64,000 bases of DNA from Siderastrea siderea (Eukaryota; Cnidaria; Anthozoa; Scleractinia; Rhizangiidae). Each line of letters starts with the position of its first letter. Position 1 is the first letter of the stretch. The notes below the pieces were generated by a model. It worked only from the letters and a program-made list of their open reading frames with translations, searched no databases and was not told the origin of the DNA. Position numbers and translations under genes: made by a program. The DNA is taken from positions 39,143,186 to 39,207,185 of the forward strand of contig OZ034968.1 in NCBI GenBank assembly GCA_964030785.1, in the 5' to 3' direction. This document shows positions 1 through 12,295 of this stretch, piece after piece.

Positions 1-91
1 CTCGATTCATTCTCTTTGAGGTAGCCATCTTTTCACACGACGGCTTCTAAAAATTTAGCCAAGGGCGGGCTGGCTCACCTCATGTAGTACC

Positions 92-1517
92 CAGGGTTCT
101 CAGTAGATTTTGGTACAGGCGGCCTAGAAATGTTAATAGGCGGCTACTGACGAGGCCCGGAGGGCCGAACTGCTAGAGGGGTCCGGGGGCATGCCCCCCG
201 GAAAATTTTTGAAATTTATGCTTGCAAAGATGCGATTTCCTGCATTTTTGGATATAAATTGTTGTATTTAGACCATTAAGTTTTCTAACCAAAAGTGACT
301 CGTTTATAGGCAGAAAATCAGGCAGAAAATCAGGTAGAGATAATCAGGTAGAATTAATGTTTCTTCCGTAAAGTTCACAGTTGCATAATTTTCTGAAGAG
401 ACCTGTACCTCAGATGTACTAGATGATTCTCCTAATAATGCCACAAAAACGTAAACTTTATAAATAAATTGTTGAAATTTATTGTAAACTTGTAAATGTT
501 CTTTTACTTTGGCATTCATCGAACGCTGCATTCCAACAAAAACTTTACAAATCAAAATTTCATTTATCTTTCCCACTTAATTTAATTAGCGCGCTGTTAT
601 TCTCTAACGCCTAAAAAATTGCTACTTACGATAAATCTGTTTTCGTTTGAAAGCAGCTTTAAATTCGTAAATATTTCGTGTTTCTTTTCCATTTGTGTCA
701 CGTCATAGAAATTAAGAACAATCTTGGCTTTAATTACCAAGAAAGGAAACAGTATAAATCCCGCGTCATGCCTCAGTGCACGCACATGCGATGCGAAAGA
801 AATTTGCATAAATGTGTGGTCCATTTTGAGACGATACAAAAAACAGCGATAAAATATTGTTAAAATCTATACTTTACAGCTTTGTACGAGGAAGGAGTTT
901 GTTGAGTTCGAAGGAGGAATAAGAATATATCGAAATCGATCGTAATAATATTCAAGAGTACAATTGCGTTAATCTTTCAACATTATAATCCGTCCTTTGT
1001 ATACAAGAATATAACTTACCTGATTTACGGACGCGTGAACTGGCTTCTTCGGCTTTGTTCCTCTTTGCCGATGGCGGAAAATAGCCAGAGATTAATTTTT
1101 CTCGTTTAGAGATATCTCAACTAGAAGAACTGGTAAACTTGCACTGAAAAGTTTGCCGTGTGTACAGGTAACTATTGAGTAATTCGCTGAGATTACCGGT
1201 AAGCAACATCTTTGACAGCTCAAGATCAACGCCTACTTAGATAAAAACCAGAATTTTATCTTTTTCGTGACCTATACACGCATGTTGCCGTGATTTTCTT
1301 AACCTTAAGAGCGCATCAGGCATCATGCAAAGGCACTCCATTTTGCTGGGAAACTCATTCAAGCTATATTTTATATCTGTAATACAGGTTATCATTTTAT
1401 TAAGTTCACAAAGGCAAATTTCAAAATTTCGTAGCCAAGGCACAGGCGGCTACATTTGTCTTCACAGCCGGCGGAATTCCGCCGGCTGCCGGCTGCCGGC
1501 TGCTACTGAGAACCCTG
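92..1517. mobile_element. hAT-like non-autonomous element
   Basis: The ends are a perfect 15-bp inverted repeat, CAGGGTTCTCAGTAG at 92-106 and its complement at 1503-1517. The CAGGG start is typical of hAT transposon termini. The 8 bp outside each end (GTAGTACC left, ACTGTACC right) agree at only 5 positions, so the target duplication is imperfect or the insertion is old. Further out, GGGCTGGCTC (67-76) is also inverted at 1552-1561, so the element may be nested in, or extend to, a larger inverted structure. The interior has no transposase-like reading frame. It includes a GC-rich palindromic stretch near 170-200 and a short CCGGCTG tandem near 1470-1500. Confidence 0.55.
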
Positions 1518-1964
1518 ACTGTACCGGGCTGAACAGTCATCTTGGGAAACCGAGCCAGCCCAGTTAAGGACGGTGCCTCCTAATACAGATGTATTTTCGC
1601 AAAGGTTATGACTATCGGGAAAAAGTAGATCTTAGCAAGGGTTATTGAAATCCAAAAGAAAAATGTGGGTGACCGCGCATTTTTCAGAGATAATTAATCA
1701 ACCATAATTCTAAAAAAGTGTTAAAATGCGAAGAATGTATGGCAAAGTCTTTCGAAATTCAGGCTTCATTATCTCTGAGAAACGCGTGTTTACCCCCAAT
1801 TTTCGTTTTGGATCCTGATAGCCCTTGCCAAGATCTTTTTTTTTTCCACATAGTTTTAAACCGCGCAAAAATATTGTTGTATTAAGTGGGCAAATTTCTC
1901 ACGAAAACCGAATATCCCGAGATGCGCAGAACGTATGCGCAGTATTGTACCACAGAAGCCTGGT

Positions 1965-2300
1965 AAGGCCGGTTTAGGGACGAAAATTATAACCTGAAAA
2001 GGCAGGTTAGTCTGGTTTAACCAGGCTTTTATGGCGAGTCTGGTTCGAAAAAATTACCTGAAAAGCTTGGTTAGCCTGGTTTAACCAGGCTTTCTTGGTA
2101 CGTCTGGTTCAAAACCAATACCTTAAAAACCTTGTTTGTCTGGTTTTACCAGGGTTTTCCAGAAAGTCTGGTTCGAACACATCATATGCACCTGAAAAGC
2201 CTGGTTAGTGTGGTTGGAAAACATCACAGTACTTGAAAAGCCTCAAGCACAATGTTCTAAGAATTCAAAAACCTAGAAGCCCAGGTTTCCCTGGGCTTTC
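1965..2300. repeat. 64-70 bp imperfect tandem repeat
   Basis: About four and a half copies of a unit with an ACCTGAAAAGCCTGGTTAG core. The core recurs near 1991, 2056, 2120, 2190 and 2231, spaced 64, 64, 70 and 41 bp. Each unit contains the palindromic word TGGTTTAACCAGGC. The same word family builds the larger array at 16,920-17,470, so the two loci look related. Confidence 0.7.
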
Positions 2301-2971
2301 CAGGCTTTTGGTTAACAGTGTTTGATAAACGGTCCAAGCAATTCTTATGTGCCTCAATGATAATTTTTATTGCAAACTGTAGTGCAATTTCTAATACATA
2401 TTCTATGGAAATTCAAATGGCCAGGGTACAAAATATAAACATGCACTACAATTGCCATACCACCAAAACCAACAACGTACAGTGAATAATGATTATATAA
2501 TGTATATCTTAACAAAACTTTCTAACACCAAATCGATTTTAAACATGGAGCAACCCTATAAACATTAACTGAACTCTAAGTTGGCTTATGACTTTTCAGC
2601 TTGACAAGTGACGGCCTAGGGATTAAAAGTGGTTGTGACATTGGACACATTTACAGGTACACACACTGTACTTTGCAAAATTTTACTTTGGTTGACTGAA
2701 ATATTTTAGTCTCTACTGAAGAGCCAAACAAAAAAAATACAGTTAAAACTAAAGTGTTGCATTGCACTGTCGTCTGAAGATGTTGATTAAGATACTTTAC
2801 GGAACTCGATACATTTGCAAAATAATACTTATCAGCCAGAGCTTTTACGACTGCAAATCAAACTCAGCAGAGGAACCAAAAATGTTTCCATTGCTAGACT
2901 ATTAAGTCATCAGCCACTCCATAGGACCGTCTGCATACAGGCTACTGTAACGTCCATTGTTTTGACAAACA
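2301..2971. other. no gene seen
   Basis: AT-rich sequence between the tandem repeat and the Penelope insertion. No open frame shows family resemblance, and no terminal repeats or tRNA-like fold are visible. Confidence 0.5.
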
Positions 2972-3187
2972 CTTGTACAAACATTCGAATCAGATTGAAT
3001 TTGGATAAACATTTAAGGATAAAAATTAGCGACAAGAGTTTAACACAACGTTTCGATGTCTCCATGACATCATTATCAAGTGAGAAAATAAAATATAGAT
3101 TAGTTAATGTATACAAGATGAGGTGTTAAAAAAGTAAACAATAAGCAACATATTTGGCGTGTAATTGTGTGTGCATGATAAGTATGT

Positions 3188-4025
3188 CTAAATAAATAGT
3201 TTTGCGCGGATAGAGTCCGATTGCGTGTTCAGTTTTGGTTTCTTCTTCTTTATAAACAACATTTCGTAAATTAAACAGTCCAATTTTCCGCCGCATTTCT
3301 TGAGGACGGAAAAGTTGCTATTGAGGTCGCCGATGGTTTTAATGCCGTGGTCGTTCCTTAGATGCTTGCCGATTGCTGAAGAACGGTGTTTACCAATACG
3401 TTGGTGTAAATGCCGGCTAGTATAGCCGACATACTCTGCATCGCACAGATCACATTGATAATTGTACACCACGCATTGTTGGTTAACTAAGGCTGGTTTG
3501 GGCTCACGCATCTTAAGGTCTTCACCAATTTTGCGGCTCCTAAAAACTGGTTGAACAGTGTGATCGATTCTCTTGCTCAGGTCGGATAGTTGTCTTTTCA
3601 CCGCATCAGCCGACTTTTGATCTTTAAATGGCAGTACTACGCGGTGAACAGTATTTTCGTTGACAGGTTGTTGAGCTGGCACATCGGGATCTCCAGACAT
3701 CACTGAGGTAACATAGTGAGAGATAGTAGAGTTGATGAGGCTCTCAGGGAACTTGAGATTCGCAAACATCAACTTAAGGCGATCACACTCAGTCGCGAAA
3801 GCTTCCCGTGTGGATGACAGGCGGAAAGCACGGTTTACCATGGTCTTAATTAGCGATTTCTTGTACCTTTTATCAACATGGCTTTGGTGATGGAGCAGTA
3901 GGCCAGTATTTGTTGGCTTGCGGTAAACACTGGTTTCCAGCTGCCATCCATCTATAAGTTTCACCATGGAACTGGCATCCGACAATAAGTTACCATTTGT
4001 CGGTATGGAAGTACTTAAGAAAGGC
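3188..4025 (-). pseudogene. Penelope RT tail plus GIY-YIG endonuclease, 5'-truncated
   Basis: An open frame reads leftwards from the inversion junction near 4025 to a stop at 3188. Codons between 4026 and 4063 belong to the antisense of the opposed copy, so the nominal Met at 4063 is an artefact. After the RT-tail segment (KLIDGWQLETSVYRKPT) comes a connector, then the GIY-YIG domain: paired cysteines in CVVYNYQCDLCDAEY, the YVGYT signature, an RxxxH-containing helix, and the Glu of LIYEML. This domain order is characteristic of Penelope-like elements. The catalytic RT palm is absent, so no retrotransposition function is expected. Confidence 0.75.
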
Positions 4026-4463
4026 TGTGCGATGCAGAGTATGTCGGCTATACTAGCCGGCATTTACACCAACGTATTGACGAACACCGTTCTTCAGCAA
4101 TCGGCAAGCATCTAAAGAACGACCACGGCATTAAAACCATCGGCGACCTCAATAGCAACTTTTCCGTCCTCAAGAAATGCGGCGGAAAATTGGACTGTTT
4201 AATTTACGAAATGTTGTTTATAAAGAAGAAGAAACCAAAACTGAACACGCAATCGGACTCTATCCGCGCAAAACTATTTATTTAGACATACTTATCATGC
4301 ACACACAATTACACGCCAAATATGTTGCTTATTGTTTACTTTTTTAACACCTCATCTTGTATGTATTAACTAATCTATATTTTATTTTCTCACTTGATAA
4401 TGATGTCATGGAGACATCGAAACGTTGTGTTAAACTCTTGTCGCTAATTTTTATCCTTAAATG
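4026..4463 (+). pseudogene. second GIY-YIG/3' tail of the Penelope element
   Basis: This segment is the reverse complement of about 3010-3452, with scattered substitutions and a small difference near 4079. It restarts within the GIY-YIG domain and runs through the same 3' untranslated tail. The tail holds a short hairpin (GATGTC, five-base loop, GACATC) followed by GAAACG near 4401-4424. The same tail type, with substitutions, follows the separate Penelope fragment near 49,730. Confidence 0.75.
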
Positions 4464-4708
4464 CTTGTACAAACCATTGATTAAAGCTTAATAATTCTAG
4501 TAGAGGGTCAAAAATTTAATTTCTTTCAAAAAATATGAATTCTCCTGTACATCTTCCAATTGCCACTGGATTTGATTCTTTATGCAGTGGTCTCACAAGC
4601 TGTGACTCAGATTTTTTGCATCTGTGTTTGCATCTGTGTTTGTTTGTAAGCTGCTAAAGTTCCATGTGTCAGTATGGATTAGAGTTAAAAAAGTACTACT
4701 TGTACCTT

Positions 4709-5356
4709 AAGGACGTTCGCGCGATAAACTTCTACAATACAGATTTTTTTAATAGTTTGGCTACAGTCAGATAATGAGTTACCTGTCACAAATGCAAAAA
4801 ATTGGGGGTTACCGACTTCGTTTGCGAAATAAAGCGCGTGGAAAACTACCCCAATTTTGACACATCAGTCCTCGTAACTCGACATGGCCTTGGTGCTTGT
4901 TAGTTAAAAATGATTTGCTGTAGACCCACTTTCCTAGTCAAATTTTATTTAAATGGGTCCGTCAAGTAAACAATGTGAACCGGTGTCATCCTTTTAGTTA
5001 AACTCAACCTCTAAGATGGACTTTTACGAACTCCCTGCAGCTACAACAATAGCAAAATTTGATGATGCGAGGGCAGAAAAGTTGAAAAAAATCAAACTTC
5101 CACAATACAGATTTTCTTTAATTTTTCACAAAACCTAGATAATCGACAAAGAAAGTGATCTATCAAAAGAAAATATGGGGTCACCGAACATTTAAGAGAG
5201 TTAAACCCATGCATAGATATTAAAGTGCCCACTAGTGCTATATATCTCCACATTTCTTCAACAGCGCACGCGCTCAATGCATGAGGTGGCATGACATCAC
5301 GAAGTGGATTACGTGCGCAGTAAGGATGCGCAGAAACAATTAGCGCGATCGTCCTT
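4709..5356. mobile_element. MITE-like element with AAGGACG termini
   Basis: The ends are inverted: AAGGACGTTCGCGCGA on the left, and the complement of AAGGACGATCGCGCTAA on the right (ending at 5356). No transposase is encoded. No clear target duplication can be read. The interior has two roughly similar stretches, each with a CAATACAGATTTT motif (near 4735 and 5100), which suggests internal duplication. Confidence 0.5.
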
Positions 5357-7394
5357 GAAAATAAGCTAAAACTTTGAAATAAAATTAAAAATTCACAATG
5401 TAAGGCTGAGAGATAAAAGGCACTACATGTACCTCTGGAAAAAAGCTAAACCTTTCAAATAGAAGGAAAATTGAAATTTGCGGACATGGTATTGCTGAAA
5501 AACTATATTACAACTTTGGCTGAATTTCATCAATTTGGTTTAGGAGCTGCTCACTTAGAATTTAAAAACACATGCACAATTGCCACTCACGCACAACTGC
5601 AAAGCAAGCTCTTGCATAGTGATTACAATGTATGTACTTTGATATTACAAGTACATATTATATTTCAATCTAATTTTGATAGCATTTGTCAAAAACAAAT
5701 TAAAAAGATATGCCCCCCAAAATCTCTTATGTACATTACAATGTAACTTAACTTAGAAGTATTTTTTTGTGCTTAGAGTTTTTTTTTTTTTTGCCAAAAG
5801 ATATGAAAAATTATCAAGTTATGTAAAACAGTCAATTTGCCACTGGTTGATATCTTACATCATCATGTAATAAACGGAAGCTTTAGACTGAAAAAATGAT
5901 TTTTCTCATACCTATTCATTTTTGTGACTTCACCTACAATGAAAGGAATCTGTGAAGGCATAACTTCGGTGGGCTGTAGTTTCAGTTACTTGATCTCATT
6001 CAATACATGTATTAACCATTACACGCAAGATAGAAAGCTGTTTCCACAAAAAAATCTGGAAAGAGAACGACATACATTGTGTGTACATGTTGACTTCAAT
6101 TTGGTTTATTTTGATGTCTCATTATGCTGGTTGCCACCTTCATCATGCTAGCTGAACTTGATATTTAATTATTACATTCTTTCCTTCACAGCCCCAGTTT
6201 TCTTTTGAGCCTGGTTTTTTTGCCTCTTGATTCTTTTCCTCATTAGAACTTTTTGTGGCAAAAGTCCATGGCTAAACGAACATTTTAAACTTCATCATGT
6301 AAAAATCTTACAAATATGTCTGAACTGCTAATGTGGCTTAATGTGTACATATAACAAGTGATCCAAACAAAAGTGTCTCACCCTACAGGATTGCTCCATG
6401 TTTAAACTAATGCCTCTGTTCTGTTCTTTTCAGTTTCAGGTCTAATTGAAAAAGTAACAAGAGCACACTGTACATATAAAGGGCCAATTTAGACTATGTT
6501 GTATGCGACATGCTAATGAACAGCCTACAGTGCAAGTTGTTCCATGCAAATAAAAGCTAAAACTTTCTCATGTCCGTCGTGCATGGCATAAAAAATGCTG
6601 GAGGATTTTGAAATGTGTTAAAACCTTACGACAATCATAGCCAGAGGCAATGATAAATGAAGTGAACTCGTTGTAATATTTCCAATGATATGCCAGACCA
6701 GCAGCATAAGCAAAACTCAGACTATCTAAATAGGCCCTGAACTGCAAATGTTGTGATATTTCTTATCTGCTTTGTTGCCAAGGATTCCTTGATAGACTCG
6801 GAAGTACTGTTTTCAGTTTTTAACAAATGCACCTGGAAAAAAATACAAAGTAAAATAAACATAAATAAAATACCAAGGGATATAACCAAAAAACTGCAAC
6901 CATATTGTACAGTTCCTCTCAGAGGAATAGGAGTAGCTAGTGCCTTTGGTACGGCATCTACATGCACACCTTTTGTGTGCTGTTATACATGTAATTATGT
7001 TCATGCAGCCCCTAATAAATGGTGTATTTTTAAACAGTGAAAAATACTATTGTATGCTTAACAAGCCAAATAGTCACTGAATGGACCCGTATATACATGT
7101 ACATGTGTATAGTATATATTCTCAGCCACTGACAAAATTTGAGGCAAAAAAGTACTGTAACATAACAGAAGTTGATTGGTGAACTGTAACTAGAAATACC
7201 TACTCAGTGACTTGCAAAGGTCTTTGAATGGCCAGCTCTACACGAAAGAGTGGGTGGACTGGCTAGTTTATTAGATTTCTCACCCAAAAAGGGTTAAAAT
7301 GCTTGTCTTGTCCTTTATGTATACATGTAGCCACCATTTAGTTACAAAACTGAAACAGTTGGTGGGTGACCATCTTGTATGTACAGTATTTAGC

Positions 7395-7445
7395 AAATAA
7401 CAAAATAAATAAAATAAATAAATAAATAAATAAAACATAAATAAA
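7395..7445. repeat. AAAT microsatellite
   Basis: A run of about ten AAAT/AAATA units. Similar short AAAT tracts occur at 17,788-17,809 and 32,468-32,510. Confidence 0.85.
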
Positions 7446-8729
7446 GTAGGGTTATTCATCCAGACAAGAAATCCATGCAAAGAGGCCCCACATAAATACT
7501 TTCCTTCAGCAACCACGCACGCTAAAGTATGTTTAAATAACAGTTTCAACTAATAGAACTTGACAGTACTGCTATTGCAGACCACCAGAAATTGAATTGG
7601 AAGTAAAATCTGAAGTTGACACATGTACATTATTTCTTATATGACCAAAAAGTGACATGTCAATAAAGGTTATCCTAAATTAATAATTCCCAGTCATTCA
7701 TGGTAGAAGGAATGCAAAAACACAATATCGGTAAGTTGATAAAAATTCACACCAAAACTGGTTCACTTTGATTTTACAGAAGGTAATGTTGATTGAGAAA
7801 TTTTAGAATATCCAGCCACTTATTTACTTGTGTATTAATGTTTTATGAACAAAAGAGGCCGTTCTTATTCAGTGACATGCAAATGGGTTGCCAGATAGAT
7901 TCTAATTTAGCCTGTCTATATTTGCTCACCAATTCCAATTTTTTGACTGAGTTTGAGTAACGAACGTTTGTCCTGAGGCGACACTGTATATCAGAGCTGT
8001 TGTAAAGATCGTTCCAATTGGCTGCAGAACGAGAGTGCTGCTTGACTATAACACAGTCATTGAAATTTATTCGACCTATGTACTTGCAAGAAAAGTCAAT
8101 ATCTAAGAATTATTATTCTATATTCTTGCAAAAATCCAACTTATCAGGTAAAATTCGAATATGTTGCAAATGAAGCTCAATTTTTTCACTGGACATTTAT
8201 GTCTGGTCGCCAAACTCGGCCGAGTATCTTACATGTACTTTTCTCACCTCAGCCGGACCGAACGAACCAAAATGGCCGCCAAAGAGGAGGTAGAATCTAT
8301 TCAAGAAATTTAAGAGTAATACTGTACCTTTGTGTAAGGGAGGGTAGCTCTACATCGAATCCCACAACTCTTCAACTACTGGAGTAAAAACTATCCACGT
8401 TTCACTTTCTGGCGCACACAAACACGGAGAAAACCAGCCACATTTTATCCTCCAGCTCCCCAATATACACATTCACCGGTTACTTGCGCCTGCAATTCTC
8501 GAGCGTGCGGTTGTAAATCACATGACCCCTTGGAAGCGGCCCGGTCGCATAGCTGGGTAACCGGCGGCGAGTTTCAAATAAAATAGGGTTGTGTCGGGTT
8601 ATCATACGTGAAAGTGGTTTATTACGCTATTCTTTAGATTATTTTCGCTTACGATTGGCAAGGCTCAACTCAGAACGTGCTCTGTTGGAAGATGATTGTA
8701 AAGATGGTTGATGATTGCTCGATTCAAGT

Positions 8730-8777
8730 ATGAACGGACTGAATTACCAACGGACTGATCGATCGATTTCAAGACCG
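8730..8777 (+). other. possible short first coding exon with a strong splice donor
   Basis: An ATG at 8730 opens a 16-codon frame ending at a near-consensus donor, CCG|GTGAGT at 8777/8778. The preceding 200 bp is less AT-rich than its surroundings. No downstream exon could be linked, and the peptide matches nothing I recognise. It may equally be chance. Confidence 0.2.
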
Positions 8778-8913
8778 GTGAGTACATATAACCTCATTCC
8801 TCATAATACGTAGCTGGGATGACAAACATTTCATGTACATTTAATTTTCTATGGAGGGCTTAAAGTTCCTTTCTTTGTAATATTCTGCCAAATGAGTGTA
8901 ACAAGCTTTAACA

Positions 8914-8940
8914 CACAGTGTAAGCGACGCTTACACTGTG
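8914..8940. repeat. 27-bp perfect palindrome
   Basis: Thirteen-base arms, CACAGTGTAAGCG and its exact complement, surround a single central A. No longer terminal inverted repeat could be traced outward from it. Confidence 0.8.
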
Positions 8941-10961
8941 CAAATTTGCACGTTGCAAATCATGATCAAAACGGCCTTTGTGAAATTGACCCCAAGTGGG
9001 ACAGTGGTATCAAATAACAACGAAAGCCATTGTTCACACATGTGGCATTCTGTGACTTACACTTTTCACATCAAAGTGTGATAAGCCCGGCGTAGAAAGA
9101 AGCGTTTACCGACCAAGAAGTAGTCGACGTACCACTATCAGAACTTCGCAAATCCGAATAATTCGGATCAATTTGAGGAGTAGGCATTTCACATGTAAGC
9201 ACGTACGTGTATCTCCATGCATCTACATGTATCATTGGTGATTAGTTGTAGATGGTTTCATAGTGCCTACACGGTAACCAACAGTTCAGTTGAAATGCGT
9301 TCCACTCAGATACGTGTACACATTAACTTGAATACAATGAAAGCCTAAATGTTTCTTTAATCACTCGTCAAAGCGGAGTAAACATGAAATGAAACATGCA
9401 CAATTTGCCAATTAGTGAGTTCTTTAACGGTTTATGAGATTTCTTGATTTTTTTTAAGCAAAGATAGTGATGTGTACTAACATGATCAGATTTGATATTA
9501 TTTGAATAGTAACAACTCCAGGTTTTAACACCATAGCATTTTTATTCCAGTGGCATAAGGTGGAAATGTGTGCATTTCTCAAAGTCCTCTTTTCAAGGGA
9601 GTTTGCATATGGGAGGTTTTCATTGCAATCAACAGTTCTAAAATGGTCACCAGATTTGTGAACTTTCATCCCAACCTAATGTCCAATGTATACCTAAATA
9701 CTAAACAGTAATTTATCCATGACAAACTCACAGTGGAGACCCTATACACGTAGTAGTAATACCCTAAATTCTCAATTTCAGGCATTGAATTCCTTCCTTT
9801 TGTATACAGTAGATGCCAGGGTATGAGGGCACATGTTGCAGGGACGTGTCACAGAGACACACAGCAGTGCGACACTGCAATTGTTATGCTAAAGGCATGT
9901 ACTGTAGCAGGAACATTAGCAGAGAGGAAATCGAAAGGTGCTGACATTTTTGCAACAACATGTGACACCCTTTGGTGTGTGGCTGGTGCTTTTTGAGCTC
10001 ATGCAACACAAATTTCAACATATCCTTTCATGCACTGGCACCTTAAATTTGATTTTACTGCATGCATGGAAACTGCATGCCAAGTACCATGGCATTCAAA
10101 ATAGCATGTCATCCAAGTAAAAGCTAGAAGCTTGTCCAAAATACAGCCACCCATAACTCAGAAAAGATAACTAAAGTTGAGATTTAATAAAGGAATATTG
10201 TTAATTCTGTTGTGCTCGTTCAGGATATGAGGTGATTTTTATCAACTTTGTGCTATGCACCTTGTTGGTTACTTACCACCCTATACTCAGCACATACATG
10301 CTCATGGAATGTTACATGTCACAGACATTAGGGTGAATAATGGTTCTCTTAGTATAATAATTATTATGCCACACAAGTTAATATCCAGCCCCACAGACTG
10401 GTACAGGTAACTTGTTATCAGATACATGTATGGACAAAAAACTGTGGAGGTGACCACTGTTGTGCTCAGAGGTGAATGGCATGTGATATACTAATTACAC
10501 CTGTAGTGTGCAGAAAACATTATGAAAACAATGTACATACTTGTTTGGAGTAGTGTACATGTAGATGAAAGAACTTCATAAATCCAGGAGGGCATTTGAG
10601 TGTCTCATGAATGTTAACGTTTTTTGAAAATCATCAAAACTGTTCAATCATGTTATGGGAAAACAGCCTTCAAAATGGCAACTTTTCAATTTTTGGAATT
10701 CAAAAAATTATGTGCTTACTGACCTAAAGCAAGGGCTTTAAGGGGATGGTGTTCAGTGTGTCAAACTGTCTCCAGTGAGTTTTTTGTACTTTTGCCAAGA
10801 ACCAAATATTAACTTACACATGTGTTTTATCACACAATTTTTTTTTTCTTGATTTGTTTGCAACATTATTGAAAGGTCAATCGCACAATCAACTGGGCTA
10901 CATGTAGATGACTGGCACTGTTTAGTTACATCCTATATAGAAGTTAAATTTCAGTTCAAAC

Positions 10962-12286
10962 TAGCCTCCCACGCAGTCGTTTTTAGGGGAGTCGTATTAC
11001 CCTCCTCCCCACAAACGCCTGCTTACCCGAGTTCAACATTCCTTTCCGCCGCTTAGCCAATCACATTGTACCTACTTATGGCTGGTAGGTTGACCTTGAC
11101 CGCAGGACGCTTTCGCGGGACCACATGCAGATAAGCAGACGCGCGGTATAAATTTTAAAATGTAAAGTAAAAGGTCATCTCAAAATCGTTCTTGACTGCA
11201 GGGATAACTAAGTCTCCTAAGCTTTCAAATGGCAAGTTAAACTTCAAAATCGGTGCTTAGATTTTGATGAAATAATTTTATTTATGTGCTCGATAAACCC
11301 TGTTTAGGCATAATATTTACGATATCGCGTTGCAATCCCACGCGGCACTAAATTTTTCCAAAAGCATTAAATCACTGATTAAATGCGGGGATAATTATAA
11401 ATACATTCTCTGAGCTCTCAAATGGTTCATTTAACTTAGAAGTGTAGGATTATCTATAGTCTATAAGCTTTCAAATGCAACATTAAACTTAGAAATCCCT
11501 CGAGAGATTTTAAAACTGATAAATTCAACGCAAGAGATAAGCTCTGTGTAACCACAATGGTGATTGTTAACTAGACTACGCGTTATAAACTAGGACTAGC
11601 AGTCCCTTCTGCTTTAATAGTGAATATCGTGCGAAAAGAGCATGCGAACGCACGTTACAAAAACCTCCTTCGTCCCTCGACGCAAAGATAGCAGAAACGT
11701 TAATGGATATGCCAGCGAATTGAGTATGACAGATTTCGCCGCCGAAACGCACTTGGTTGTTGTGCCATGTGTGATATTTTCATCTCATTCATCGGTTTAT
11801 CATCTGGCTCGGTCCTTTGTCGTCTTACCCTTTGTCTTTTCAAGTCGTAGAAGTCTCTTATATCCCTTCGCATTGCATTGGCACCAGCAGTTTGAGCAGC
11901 GCTGAAGTCTTCACCGACCGTCCGTTTGATCAGGCGAGCAAGATCAACAACGCTTTGTCAGAAAATTCGAACTCTTTCGATCGATAACGGGATAAAAGCG
12001 TCGCACAGGAAACACTTTTAATCACACGCAATATATTTGTTCCGATGTTTTAGCCATAATTCGCCATTCTAGAAGTAAAAAATATATTCCAGCTTCCCGG
12101 TACCAGCATCTCTGAACAAAAACAAGGGAAATACAGATTGCTCTTCGTCAGACAATGCCTCAATGGTGATTGGTTAGATTGCCTCGCAAGTAAAACAATG
12201 GGAAAGGAATGTCGAACTCGGGTAAGCAGGCGTTTGTGGGGAGGAGGGTAATACGACTCCCCTAAAAACGACTGCGTGGGAGGCTA
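10962..12286. mobile_element. Mutator-like (MULE) non-autonomous element
   Basis: The terminal inverted repeats are about 87 bp with roughly one mismatch, beginning TAGCCTCCCACGCAGTCG. They are flanked by a perfect 9-bp target duplication, AGTTCAAAC, at 10,953-10,961 and 12,287-12,295. Long TIRs with 9-bp duplications are the hallmark of Mutator-superfamily transposons. The ~1.15-kb interior has only short frames (the longest, near 11,642-11,905, resembles nothing known), so mobilisation would need a transposase supplied in trans. The near-identity of the arms suggests fairly recent activity. Confidence 0.85.
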
Positions 12287-12295
12287 AGTTCAAAC

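Larger units (their letters stand above)
2983..4463 (-). mobile_element. Penelope-like retroelement, inverted compound copy
   Basis: The minus-strand part (about 2983-4025) encodes the C-terminal end of a Penelope-like polyprotein: the reverse-transcriptase tail, including the YRKPTNTG motif, then a GIY-YIG endonuclease (YVGYT, with a downstream catalytic-type Glu in LIYEML). The plus-strand part (about 4026-4463) is a second copy of the last ~430 bp in opposite orientation, so the two 3' tails face outward. The whole unit is flanked by an 11-bp direct repeat, CTTGTACAAAC, at 2972-2982 and 4464-4474. Most of the reverse transcriptase is missing, so the copy is 5'-truncated and not autonomous. 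Confidence 0.8.
5357..10952. other. non-coding stretch rich in TACATGT words
   Basis: No reading frame here resembles a known family. The stretch begins the zone (about 5.4-16.6 kb) in which TACATGT or its complement recurs far more often than elsewhere, for example near 5424, 6004, 6986, 7094, 7322, 8231, 9222, 10,422, 10,558 and 10,898. It also contains an AAAT microsatellite and a short perfect palindrome, listed separately. Confidence 0.5.

Noticed and set aside
3188..4063. Intact 291-residue Penelope protein starting at 4063
   Set aside because: The first ~13 codons are antisense of the opposed copy, and the reverse-transcriptase catalytic core is missing.
12250..12266. TAATACGACTCCC, resembling a T7 RNA polymerase promoter
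   Set aside because: It lacks the CACTATAG continuation, lies inside the MULE terminal inverted repeat, and is present in both arms. It is coincidence, not vector contamination.
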